Shown here one piece after another: positions 46,678-58,421 of a stretch of DNA of 64,000 bases. The stretch comes from Heterotrichella gracilis (taxonomy: Eukaryota; Sar; Xanthophyceae; Tribonematales; Xanthonemataceae). The DNA lies in NCBI GenBank assembly GCA_032358255.1, contig JAULBX010001226.1, forward strand, positions 91,563 through 155,562. The letters run 5' to 3'. The position numbers were made by a program, and so were the translations under genes. The stretch's first letter is position 1. Each line of letters opens with the position of its first letter. The notes under the pieces were generated by a model, which was not told where the DNA came from, searched no databases, and saw nothing but the letters and a program-made list of their open reading frames with translations.

Positions 46678-48447
46678 CTGCACACCCCACAGAGGTGCTG
46701 TCAGGGTTTTTGAAGGCGAGGCTGCCCTGCAGGGTTATCAGAATTCGAGGCTATGATACCTAGAAGTCAGTACTGCTCGTTCTTGAACGGTCTCCACCCA
46801 CTGATAGCCAAGAGGGTTCCATGGGGGAACGCCAGAGGGTTTTATGTTTTCGACAGACCCTGCACGGCATCGCCCCAACCCCCTGCTCCGCTATAACGGT
46901 GGTGACCGTTCAAGGACGAGGCGATACGAAACCCCCTGCCACGAGACAATGTACATCCGAATTCCTAGTGGATCCATGCCCAGCCGTGCCGTGGTTGGGA
47001 AGATCTTTGTCGCAACGAGGTTGCAATTGACTGCTTGCGCACTTGTATACACAAGCGCAACGCAGGTACAGTGCACGCCGTCTTTAGGCGACTTTGCCAT
47101 TGGTTGTGTGGGCAGCGACTTCGAGACTGTTCGGGCCCCTAGTAATTGCGCCCCCGTTTGTTACGAGCACTACTCTGTTTAAGACTGAAGGTTACTATTT
47201 CGACGTGTCGTCAAAAATGTGCCTTGCCTCCGCATCGAGTGCACTGCCTCGAGTGCACGCTGCCTCGAGTGCAAGCAAGTGTCGTCAAAATAACATGCGA
47301 GTCGCCACACTCAACGGAACGTGCACGCACCTTTCCTGCGGCCCCATTACCCCTCTCCGCAGGTTGGTGATCCAGGTGATGGGCATTTTTCCCCACCCTT
47401 CTGAAGCGGCTGGGCAACGTGCTGGGCACGACCACAACGTGCTGGGCACGACCACTTCAGAATTCTGTTGTATGTGCGCAATCGCTGATGGGACCCACTC
47501 CTTGGGCACTCTATCACCGTACCGTGATAGTCTGTCGACAAAACAACCATCTGCGTGCGCCTTGCCAGTTGCGCATATGTGGTCCCAAACTGTACTGAAT
47601 TGGCGTTAAACTGGACCTTCTGGTTTAAACCTGCTGGCGTGGCGCGTTGCCTGCACGAGCTTCGCGCTGCACAAATTTTGCGCCCAATGCAGTGTACTGT
47701 TTAGACCTCCTTATCATCAGGCTTATGTAATGCGAAGTCGAACCAGCGGCCTTCTGGTCGGCCCAGCGGGCAGATCAAACTAACCAAAATTTGCAATATT
47801 TTATTGGACATGTTTGCAGTCACATTCAGCGAGCCAACCCGGGCACAAGACGTGGAGCTTTGATGTGAAAGCCAAGTCAAGAGTACCACTTGGGAATGTG
47901 GTACCACCACCACCACCAAGCAGCAGTGACCAGCAGAACAACACATAGAAATGCGCAAGCAACAACCAGCCCACCAGCAAAGCAAGCTGCTTGTGACAAA
48001 ACAGAATAACAAACTGTCTCGACACCGTGTTCAAAGGGACACACACATACTTTCCTCTGCACGCTAGATGGTGGGCTTTGCCACGTGAAGGGCACACCGT
48101 GTGTGCTCAGGTGTCAGGTGTCAAGCTTGAGGGCTAGCCAACTCACATACAAACTTGGTGCACACTCGTGGCTATGCCCAACAATGCCGGGTGCCGTGGG
48201 CTACGACTTTGCAGGGCCTGGCTGTGGTGTCACATCTATTGGCTGCCCCGCCACTCCTGCGTGTTCCAACATAGCTGACGTTGGAGAGCTTCATGGTTAG
48301 CGACAATATGCACGCAACTGAAACCGAACAAAGACTTTCTGCACGCGCTGGTACTTGCGGGGCCGGCCATCAATATTTTTGAAATTAATTATGGCCCCGG
48401 GTATTGCCACTGAAGAAAGCAAGGAAAGGTGGCAAAAACGTGGGAGT
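46678..48447. other. Spacer, no gene seen
   Basis: The missing 5' exon and promoter of the minus-strand kinase may lie in the proximal part, but I cannot identify them. 47235-47280 has a short tandem GCCTCGAGTGCA-type repeat and 47415-47455 a duplicated GTGCTGGGCACGACCAC. Open frames on both strands are not supported. Confidence 0.45.
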
Positions 48448-50892
48448 TTATACAAATACATATTGACAGTTCAAAGTGAAAGCCACATAGTGTAATAGGG
48501 CCTGAGGTAAATACATACATACACTGCCCACCTGGAGGTCATCCAATAGCTTCTCTGCCTGCTGCGGCGTGCCCCTCACTGCAGCATGGTGGGAGTGCAG
48601 CACTTGGGCCAGAGCGCCTCGACCCCCGACCACCGCCACTCCCTGCGCACACGCACAAGCACCGGCCAGGGTCAGGGTCAAAGGCAGCAGGTGCGCGCAC
48701 CAAATGGCCGAGTATCATACACACGTGATGGGTGTGTGGTTTGTTAACATTACCCGCGGCTAGTGTGTCACCGGGACCCTATGTTCGGAGTTTCTGAGGA
48801 CTACAGGTGACATGTGCCTTGTGATTGTCCACCCGCCTCCCCACACACCACCCGCTCGCTCACCAGATGCACAACTCAGGGCCATGTTAAAAGTGGGGCC
48901 AACAAGCTTTAATGGTAAGCTGCTGGCGTGGTGGGGTATGCATGTGTAATTAAGACCCTAGGTTAGGGCCATAGGTTGGGTTTCACTATGCCTTGCGCAA
49001 CCAATCAGCATGGGGTGGGCCTCCGTGGCTTTCCATGTACCTAGGTCAAAGGGTTTCCCATGACCATATTCTAAGTTTTATAAGGATGCCTCGACCCCAC
49101 CATCACCCACGCTTCGCACCCATAGCACAAGGCAGGATCAAGGTGGTATACATAGTGCATGATCAAGACAAACAGTGCCAGGAAATTGCTGATTGGTCCC
49201 GCATGTGCAAAACTGCCTGCGATCTGGCTGTATTGCTAGAATGCATTTAAATGACTAGCTAGATGTGCTCTTTTCTCCGGCGCATACATGTGCCGCATGC
49301 GGCAGTAGGTGGTTGGTGCTAAACCTTAGGAGATGTGCTTTAAATCCATTAGTGCCAGGGTATGTGCCCTTCCCGCCAGCGCATGCATGAGCTGAAAACA
49401 AGCGGTAGTGAGGTGGCTGATGGTGCCAAGTTTAGAAGCCTTACTGTAATTGAATCAGGGCTATCAGGGATACAATACCGCCAGGCATCCATGAGCCGCA
49501 TGCTACAGTACGGTGGTTGGTGCCTAAATCTAGAAACTTTGCTGTAAATTTATTTAGGGCTAGTACATGCCCAAAAGGGGCTACTTGGCGCCGCATGTGC
49601 AAGACTGACTGCCATCTGGCTGTATCGCTGGGATTGCATGGAGCTAACTATGTGCCCTTACCGCTAGCGCATCCATGAGCCGAGCCCCCTCCTCCTGCCC
49701 CCCCCGCACCACCACCTGGTGCCGCTGGAGAATTTTAACAAGCGCAACACGCCCAGAGCCAAACCGCTCCTCCTGCGGTGCCAACTTGACGCTTATGTAA
49801 AGTGGAAATTGGCGAAGGGACAAAAAGGGAAATCAATGGGGGAATAGGTGGACAAGCTACGCAGCCTGTTCATTACGGGCGCCCGATGTAAGCAAGCGAA
49901 GCAAAAAAAAGCTGGGATGGGCAACCTCCAGATTGGGTCACAAGGGAATGCAATGCAATAGCTGACTTCCTGACGGTGGTCAGGGTAGGGGACTACACAC
50001 ATGGTGCCATCAGGCATGATGCCGTGCAGAATGCCTGCCTGCTGAAGGATATGGCCCTATTCTACCAACTACAGACTTTTAGTCTACAGTAAACTACCAA
50101 TTAGAGACTAAAGTCTATAGTATATCACAATTTCTTGCCCAGCAATACGACAGCTTTGCTACAAGGCAGTGCCAAATGCTGCAATACATGGCGATGAAGC
50201 ATTCAAACAGTTTCACGGGGTTACCCAAGTCCCCTGCCCGGTAGCAAGTGGGCTAGAAGTGGATAGTGTTGCTAGGGTATGCTTAGGGTAGGCTGGGGTG
50301 CCCTTACCAGGAAGCGCGCCACTGCCGTGTCCTGTCGTTTGGCTAGCGCTTCCTCATCAAAGTCCCGGGGCCCAATCTCACTGCCTGGCTGCGATCACAA
50401 GCGGAAACTGTAATATTTAAAACACTATCTAGGAAACGTCAGAAACCAAACTAGGAAAAGTTTGTGGGCTGCCCAGTGCCTTAAGAGACTTGCGCCAGCT
50501 TCAACAATACGAGTCTCATGTAAACCAAGGGCCTTGGGAGTCAATCTCGCTACATGGCTGTGGTCACAAGCTGGGCGCAGGTCAGCAACCAGACCAGTGC
50601 ATTGGTGATCAGCCTACTGCCCCACAAACCCTAGGAGCCTCATTTAAAACCCTCACGACCTCACTGCCTGCTGCCGGCGTCGCAAGCGGGGTGCAGGCCA
50701 GCGAACAAATCCGTGCTCTCAGCGGCTAGCAGCCCATGCCCCAATTAGGGTCTCATCAACACCATAACAATCAGCCTATGCAGAGTCGAATCTACCTTGA
50801 TAATCTCTGGGAGCTCCCTCCCTGCAACAGCCTTCTCGTGACCCAAGGCGCTTGATTCACTGGGGGAGCACCCGTCGGCAGCCAGGAACCTG
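48448..50892 (-). CDS. Unrecognised protein with two homologous 37-codon exons (partial model)
   Basis: Four exons are supported: 50796-50892 (FLAADGCSP...PEIIK), 50308-50388 (PGSEIGPRDFDEEALAKR), 49662-49772 and 48532-48642. All later joins are phase 0. The last two exons are both 111 bp and their products align without gaps: GRVALVKILQRH, VVRGGQEE, ARLMDAL against GRGALAQVLHSH, AVRGTPQQ, EKLLDDL. This suggests duplication of one exon encoding a helical repeat. Reading through the 48532 donor gives a stop at 48448. An extra exon may lie near 49990-50030 (GIMPDGTMCVVPYPDH). The 5' end is not found. It could be part of a larger gene or a decaying one. I do not recognise the family. Confidence 0.5.
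49180..49650 (-). repeat. Repeated intron segments, partly exon ghosts
   Basis: 49270-49310 and 49360-49395 resemble the donor edge of exon 49662-49772 (ATGTGCCCTT-CCGC-AGCGCAT-CATGAGC). 49195-49245 and 49590-49640 are two copies of another segment (GCATGTGCAA-ACTG, TGC-ATCTGGCTGTAT), also related to 62829-62855 and 63025-63060, so this one is a dispersed family. Confidence 0.7.
50505..50715 (-). repeat. Two ghosts of the 50308-50388 exon start
   Basis: 50530-50585 (GGCCTTGGGAGTCAATCTCG, CATGGCTG-GGTCACAAGC) and 50650-50700 (CCTCACTGCCTG, GTCGCAAGCGGG) both copy the acceptor edge CCAATCTCACTGCCTGGCTG with CGATCACAAGCGG. Confidence 0.75.
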
Positions 50893-52388
50893 CGCGGCAC
50901 CCAACAGTGGCTTCCTGACATGCACTCTGGCAGCACAGTGACTGCACTTGAAGGGGATCCAGCCGTATTCGATAGCTGAGGGGACCTTGGAAGACTCCTC
51001 TTCCGAGGTTACCCTGAAGGGTCCTCAATGTACAAGTACTGTGTGCGTGTGTGCAACAAAGTATCCCAAAGGCCATAGGCTGTGGCGGGCATGCCTCGTT
51101 TCTCTGTGTACGTGTGTGCCCCATAGAGAAAGAAGGCATCCCGTCACAGCCTATGCCCCTATGGTATACATTTCAACATGGATAGCGTATCAACCTGCAG
51201 GGGTTTGCAAGGTTTCGTGTGCCAACGTCCAGAAAACCCATGGCCCTGCCGCGAGCCCTCTTATCCTTCCAATGAGAACAGGGGTGTATTGGAGGACATG
51301 GGTAGGACTATTATTCACAAAGCTTGCGTGCCAAGCCAACGCCCAAAAAAGCTCCTCGGTAAATCCTTGCACACAATGCATGCATGCATATGGGCGAAAT
51401 GTGCTAATTACCGTGTCCTATTGCAGTGACCATGTGGTGCGTTGGTGCCACAGTCGTCAACGGCGGCAGCATACGAGAACAATTCTGCAAAGCTAGTAGC
51501 GTGCTGTCATTTTGTGGGCTTTTCATCTTGTAATCTTGTAACTGGCTCTCACCTGACTTGGGTCCACCCCCCAATTGCATGGTGGCGCACAAGCCGAGAG
51601 CGCAAGCAGGTGTGCTGCAGCAACTGGGCAAACATAGACGCACGTTTCCCACCAAGATACTCTATGTCTGTTTGAACCCCAGCTTGTAGTGGCTGTGGCG
51701 TATTGCTCGTCTCGAACTGGGCGGGACAGGAACGCAGGTGCCAATCTTGTTGACAGGGTGAACCACTTCTACGCCCACTTCTGGCAACAGCACATGCACA
51801 GGTACACGCCACTGGGCTGATATGCCTTACATATGTGTAAGAAACAGCGGTATGGCAGAGAGCAGCATGCAGCATGGCTCAAATACCGTGGCCACCATTA
51901 CACGTTGTTTTTTTACAACGAAATATGATCCCCCAGTAGCAAAGCATGTTTCCCAGGGATTTGCTGAGAAATAACAGCAACACTCAAATCCCCTTGATAT
52001 TGCAAACAATCCGGATCACGGTTTATCCGACGATATCTTTCGGTCAGTCTGCTGACATGGCATGCCATGTCACCTGGATCCGTCATCAGATATTTTGCTG
52101 GGCGAAATCAATTTCATATTACGATTAAATCAATCGTCGTCCACACGTCTTTTTTGCGTGCCGTGCCCTTGCAAAAGCAAGCAAAAAGTTGCTCAAGCCA
52201 GCCCTGGTTGAGATAACGTAGCGCGCCTATAGCTGCTGCGCAATCACCGTGTCTAGTCACTTCGCGCTCTGTGCGTGAGAACAGGTGTGAGGGTTGTAAA
52301 CCTCCAACTCATATCTTCGTTGAGCACATAAACCCCATCCCTGTTGCTCAAGACGTAGCCTTTGACGCCTCTTGCACCACAGCCCACG
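50893..52388. other. Spacer upstream of zeaxanthin epoxidase
   Basis: No exon is supported. The 3' part should contain the epoxidase promoter; the 300 bp before ATG 52389 are mixed in composition with no element I would name. The minus strand at 50930-51000 has a short Cys-containing frame that I rejected as a gene. Confidence 0.45.
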
Positions 52389-55300
52389 ATGGACAGGGCG
52401 CTCTGTAACTCGCTTTGCTCTAGCCAGGGTCATGCACAGGCCAGGGGTACCAGGCAGGTCAGCCCTTGCCCGGTAAAGAAGGCGAGGTCTCCAAACGTGC
52501 TGCGCACGAATGCAACCCTACGTAGGCCTGTTGTGGCTTCCTCCCACTCACCAAACAGCTTGCAAGTGAAGGCAGCAGCCACCCTCGAAGCTCCATCCTC
52601 AAGCAACGGTGCAACTAGCCAAACCGGGAAGGTTAAGGTGCTCATCGCCGGCGCTGGCATCGGTGGCCTCGTGGCTGCGCTGGGCCTCCTCCGCAAGGGC
52701 TTCGAGGTGCAGATCTTTGAGAGGGACTTGACGGCAATCAGGGGAGAGGGCAAGTACCGAGGCCCCATCCAGGTAAAGCTCCACCTTTGCTGTCTAGGGT
52801 GCCCTGTTGTTGGGCCGTTCTCACCCATCAGGAGCACGTCCCTTTTGGAAGCTTTTTCACGACCTTCCATGGCAGTGTACGTGGCGTAGCCTCTGCTTCA
52901 GGTTGGACATGTTTTTGAGAATTTGCTGCAACCTCCTCAGGTGCAAAGCAACGCGCTTGCTGCTCTTGAAGCCATCGACCCAGAGGCAGCTGAGAAGATC
53001 ATCCAGTCGGGGTGCATCACGGGAGACAGGATCAACGGGCTGTGCGATGGCGTCACTGGAGACTGGTAGGTGGCGGGGCACACATAATTATTGTGGTGTT
53101 GTGCTTTTTTGTAGCACTGACTGTGAGTTATTTCCCTTACCAGTAGTGCTGCCTCGGTTGGTCAGCTGGTTGGTGGGTTTCTGTGCAATGTATACTGTGC
53201 CCTACTGCTAAGACATTGGCAGGTGGTGGGAAATCACACCCAGTGGTGCGTCGCTTGTCTGTAGGACTCCTATAGATGGTGCTTTGTATGTTTGTAGCAG
53301 TGAAGTGGGTGGTGGTCCCTAGTACTCAACTGTTGGTGGGTTTCCACACTGTGTTTTTTACCTTAACACCTCGTGGTTCCAGGTACATCAAGTTCGATAC
53401 CTTCCACCCAGCAGTGGCCCTGGGGTTGCCTGTCACTCGCGTCATCAGCAGAATCACGCTCCAGGTATGCTGCGGCCAGAGTTTGCAATACCACCATAGG
53501 GTTTCCCTCGAGTCCTGTCCAAACCCTACCACTAGACACAAACAAGGTAGTTGTGGTAGGGTTGTTGCCATACCAACAAGGAAGTTGCACAAGCTGGGGC
53601 TGTGGCTTCGCCTATTCCTGTTCTGCACCTGTTTATTGTGGGTAGAGGCTTGCCTTGCACCAACCCGCTCTAGCAGGCCTTGTACCGTTCAATATCCATT
53701 GCACCCACGGGGCCTTGACACATGTGTACTCAACTGCTTCAGGAGATCTTGGCTGAGGCCTGCGAGTCGATTGCTGGCAAAGGGGTTATACAGAACGCCT
53801 GCCAGGTGGTGGACTACAGCGAGCAGGTGGACCCAGCCACTGGCAAGCGCACCGTGACAGCCATAATGGAGGACGGGAGCACACACACCGGGGACATCTT
53901 GGTTGGGGCTGACGGCATCTGGTCCAAGGTAGGCACCGCCCTTCCAGGCTACTGGTATTACAGACGTGGCAGGAGCTACTGTACTTGCAGGTGTCAGGCT
54001 CACTAGGGCTCTGCTACAGTTCCATAGTCATGTGGGCCCTAGTGAGGTATAGCACACATATAGAACCCAGTGCAGTCTCCACACTCCATGGGGGCGTTTA
54101 GGGGCACACAGTAGGGCACATGCACCAAGCTAGGCACCGACTTGCCAGCGCACAACGAGTTGCTGCAACGGCAGGAACTGGGTCACTGCAATTCAGGCTC
54201 TGGTGCAGTTGCAGCAGCGGGGTCACGAGGGGTAGTGCCTGTGCTTACTCACTCCAGTCCCTCCCACACGGGGGCGACCTTCATTAGTGCAGCGGCGGTC
54301 TAGTCCAGGCGCACAGGCACCACTCTACCAGGCTCAGGCTTCCAAGAGTCTGTTTCATTGCACTGGCAAGCCACTCTGAGCCGCCCTTTCCGTTATCCAA
54401 ATGCCAGGGCTCCACTGGTGCAGTTCTTCGGGCGTCTGGCCACTGGCAGGGCAGTACCTCCGCCACCTGTAGTTGCCCCCACACCCACACCCACATCCAC
54501 ACATAGACCACACTGCATTAGGTGAAACCTCCCCCTGACCCCTTACTCGCAGGTGCGCCGGAAGCTGGTGGGCGAGACCTCCCCCATCTACAGCGACTAC
54601 ACCTGCTACACTGGCATCAGCGACTTCACCCCCCCTGATATTGAGACCGTGGGGTACCGTGTGTTCCTGGGGAACGGCCAGTACTTTGTGAGCAGTGATG
54701 TGGGCGGTGGCAAGATGCAGTGGTATGCTTTCCACAAGGAGGCGCCAGGTGAGACACAAGGAGTGGATGCGTGTGGTGGAGTGGGGGGGGGTGATGGGTA
54801 TGGCAGGATGGCGGTCAATCTTTTCAGTTTTTTTGTGTGGGGGGGGGGGATTGCCAGTACTGTCAAGCAGGGATGACAGGGGCAAGATGCAGTAGTATAT
54901 GGTTATCAAGGGGGCGCAGGTGTGCCACTGAGACAGGCAGTTTGGATGGTAAGGGCCGTGTGGACACGTGTTGTGGTTGGGTGTGTATTCGCAAATGGGC
55001 AGTACACTGTAAGCAGCGACATCGGGGGCAAGACCCTGCATTAGGGTCAACTAACCAATAAATGCCAATTTATTTAAAGGATGATGATGGACGCTCCACC
55101 TGCCACCTGAGGGGAGGAATTTGGTGGCATCGGCAAAAGATGGCTACAAGAAGCAGCATTGGCCGGGCCTGTTCAAAACCTTGAAACGACAGTGTGAAGG
55201 ACCTCACTGGCCATTATCTAAACCCTAAAGCCCACGGCTATTGCTTCCAAAACCCTTACCCCTGTACTATGGCCTATTCACACTGAACCCCGAACCCAAC

Positions 55301-58300
55301 GGCCATGGCTACCAACCCCATTTACCCTACAATGCGCCTAGTCACCCTGCACCCTGCGTTTCAGGTGGCACCGACGAGGATGGCCACAAGAAGGAGCGCC
55401 TGCTCAAATTGTTTGGGTCGTGGAACGACAACGTGGTTGACCTCATCAAGGCAACGCCCGAGGGCGACGTGCTGCGCCGCGACATCTACGACAGGGCGCC
55501 CATCTTCACGTGGACCAAGGTGAGCGGGTTTGTTGGGTGTGTACGGTTTGGGTTTAGGGTGTCTGGGTGCAGGGATGGCATGAGCAGTGCCAGGACAGGG
55601 TATGGGTGGCACAGGGGGTTCAGGACTGGCTGCTGATTTGCCTGTACTGCTGGAACACATGTAAGCGGTGGGGTGGCGGGTGGCGAGGATGGTGGTGTTG
55701 GTAGCAAGGACCTGCGGCAATTTTTTGAGGATAGATTGCCATTGCGTGTTCATGTGGACGTCGGTGGGGATGGGGGTAAGGGAGGGGACAGGGTGGGCGA
55801 TTCATGGGCAGGTAATCACTGCCGCATGAACCACCACCCCACCCACCTCCCTTCAGCTGCGCCGCACCCGCTTGCACTCCCTTAACACCCTCCTCACCCT
55901 CCTACACCCTCCTCACCCCCCCCCCCTCACCTCTTCAGGGTCGTGTGGTGCTTCTGGGGGATTCCGCCCACGCCATGCAGCCCAACCTGGGCCAGGGGGG
56001 GTGCATGGCCATAGAGGATGGGTACCAGCTGGCGCATGACCTGGACAAGGCGTGGGAGGAGAGCAACAGTGCTGGCAAGGCGCTGAACCTGGAGAAGGTG
56101 CTGGAGGGCTATGCCTCGGTACGTGCAGGGTGAGGTGGGGTCGTGGGGGTGAAGTATGGTCTAGGTGTGGTGGTGGGTGTGTAGGGGGGTGTAGGAGTCA
56201 TATGGGAGAGTCACATGTGGGAGGATGGGGTTTGGTGGGCATTGAGGGCGGGTATGCATGACTCCGCATGACTCAGAAGTGGGGCAGGAGCGACTGTGCT
56301 GGCACTGGGTGTGGTGGGGCAGCATTTCTAGATGCATTGTGGCTGTGGTGTTTGTGTTTTGACAAAATGCGTTAGGAAGTGTCATTCCAGCTTTGAAGCC
56401 AGATCAGTATGCCTGGGTATGCCTAACCCGCCCAAAAATCAGGTGCATGCAGATTATTACACTGCACAACCCCTCAGCTTTCACAATATCCACCGAATCA
56501 CACCACCCACCCACCACCACCCACGCATCCCCCACCACCCACCCGCAGAAGCGCTTCATGCGCGCCGCCACCATCCACGGCATGGCTCGCATGGCAGCCA
56601 TGATGGCATCAACCTACAAGGCCTACCTGGGCGAGGGCCTGGGCCCGCTGTCCATCCTGACCAAGCTCAAGATCCACCACCCCGGGAGGGTGGCTGGCAG
56701 GCTGGTGATGGGAGTGACCATGCCGGCGGTGCTGCAGTGGGTGCTGGGGGGCAACTGCAGCGCGATTGAGAACGGGGACAGGGCGCCCGCCTGCAGGCTG
56801 GAGGACAAGCCCACCACGTTTGATGAGAAGGTGGGTGGGTTGAAAAGCCTACCCTGAACCCTAGATGGCAAAACCTGGTGGTGGTGACTTGTGTGGTAGG
56901 GATGGGTGCTGGGGAGAGACTTTATTCTGGAGAGAGTAGACCGGAAAGGGTGCCCGCCTGCAGGAAAAGAAATGGTGCGGGGGTGGTATTAAATACCCTT
57001 GACTATGAACCCTGAATTGTAAAACGCAAAGGAAGTCGGAGGTCTGTGGTGGGGGCTATTGCGGGTGAATTGCCGTCCTGAGGCGACCTTGACCCGAGAC
57101 GCTGCTAGGGTTTCATTTCCCACCACAAAACATGTGGCCTGCTTGCATGCGCAACCCCATCCCTGCACCCAGCACCCTCGCCCACCCAGGGGTGCACTGC
57201 TCGCCACCAGCTGATCACATTCAACCTCCTCACCCCACCCCACCGCCCACCGCAGGACTTTGGCCTGTTCATGAGCAATGACGACGCGCTGCTGCGCGCC
57301 ACGCACGCCACCTGGACGCTGCAGCCCGTGGTGGGGGGCGCAAATGGCAATGGGAATGGGAATGGGGCGGTGGCAACCGAGATCAACCACGAGGAGGAGC
57401 GCAACGAAGTGAGGATAGACGAGGAGGGGGTGCTGGTGGGCAGCGACGCCAGCTGCTGCATCGTGCTGGACGTGCCTGCGGTGAGTGGACGAGGGGTGCT
57501 GGGCTGTACATGGGCGTTTGCAGGGTGGTGGGTTGTTATGGAGCTTGTGGTAGGTTCTGTTAGGGTTTTGATGGGCCTAGTGTGTTTTTGCTGTGGGGGT
57601 TGTAAAGAATTGTAGAGATGCCACTTGCGGCATGTGCTGGTGTTTTGCATGTGGTATTGCTGCAGTTTCTTGACTCGTTTTCCCATATCAACCCATTGAC
57701 CCCCATCCCTCCCTGCTGCCAGGTTGCGCCCTGGCACGCTCAGATTGACAAGCGTGGCGAGGACTACTACGTGACCCACCTGGACGAGGGCACCAGCACC
57801 TACCTCAATGGCAAGGCGCTGTTTGCGGGGACAAGGGAGAGGATCATGCCAGGTGGGTGGAATGCAGAAAGTGTGTATGTTTTGGTGAAGATGGAACGAC
57901 TTGGTGATTCTCGGTTGTTAGGGGATCAAGGCAGTTTAGGGATTGGGCAATGAAGATGAATGGATGGTCCTGTCGGATGGCAGGCGGATGGATGCAGAAC
58001 CCTGTAGTGCCCCTTGCTATCCCAGCATGCCCCCTCCCTCCCTGCGCATCTCCCCAGAGTACAAGGTGCCCATGAAAACCCCGTCCTCGCCTTCACCCAC
58101 CCCTGACCTCACCCATCCAGGTGACGACGACTTCACCTTTGGCCCCTAAACACCCGGCTGCGTCTCCAGCTCAGCCTCAGGGTGTAGGGTCTGGCCCACG
58201 CCCCCCTGACCACCCCCTCCCCCCTTGACCCTCCTCCCCACCCCCCATCCCCAGGCGACGACCTCACCTTTGGCACCCGATCCCCCGGCTGCTCCTTCCA

Positions 58301-58421
58301 CGTGCGCATGCGCCACCCCAACCAGCCAGTGGCCAAGCCCCACCTGGCGGTGGATGGCAGCGGAGTGACTATCCTCCCAGACAGTGTCGGCTCCCAGGCA
58401 GTGCCGGCTGGCAAGCCATGA
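52389..58421 (+). CDS. ZEP: Zeaxanthin epoxidase
   Basis: Eleven exons join in phase: 52389-52772, 52941-53065, 53383-53464, 53743-53928, 54553-54748, 55365-55519, 55939-56118, 56549-56830, 57256-57480, 57723-57852, 58255-58421; 703 residues, normal for the family. ZEP is an FAD monooxygenase that uses NADPH and O2 to convert zeaxanthin via antheraxanthin to violaxanthin in the plastid, the dark arm of the xanthophyll cycle. The first 80 residues are Ser/Arg-rich with few acids, like a transit peptide. Then come the dinucleotide fold (VLIAGAGIGGLVAALGL, FERD), RGEGKYRGPIQ, WYIKFDTFHP, GLPVTRVISR, the GADGIWSKVRRKL motif, and the FAD motif GDSAHAMQPNLGQGGCMAIE. Exons 9-11 encode an FHA domain (GVLVGSDASC, APWHAQI, TYLNGKAL, DDLTFGTRS). 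The Asn/Gly run (NGNGNGNG) before it is unusual. Confidence 0.95.
54805..55170 (+). repeat. Ghosts of ZEP exon 5 end (two) and exon 6 start (one)
   Basis: 54848-54925 and 54990-55040 copy the end of exon 5 (GCCAGTACT-T, AGCA-GATG, GGCAAGATGCAGT; and GGGCAGTAC, GTAAGCAGCGA, GGGGGCAAGA). 55112-55165 copies the start of exon 6 (GGTGGCA-CG, AAGATGGCTACAAGAAG-AGC). Order within the intron is donor-side ghosts first, acceptor-side ghost last. Confidence 0.82.
58105..58200 (+). repeat. Decoy copy of the ZEP last exon with usable acceptor
   Basis: 58116-58149 reads CCAG followed by GTGACGACGACTTCACCTTT and GGCCCCTAA. It copies the acceptor and start of the last exon (58251-58275). Spliced from exon 10 it is in phase and encodes GDDDFTFGP then stop, against GDDLTFGTRSPG in the full exon. 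Similarity continues past the stop (CCCGGCTGC). Its use would remove the last 46 or so residues. Confidence 0.85.

Noticed and set aside
50930-51000. Minus-strand frame with EYGWIPFKCSHCAAR, suggestive of a zinc-knuckle or retroelement remnant
   Set aside because: The frame is short, stops soon after, overlaps a better exon frame, and has no second half of a zinc motif. Not enough to call a mobile element.
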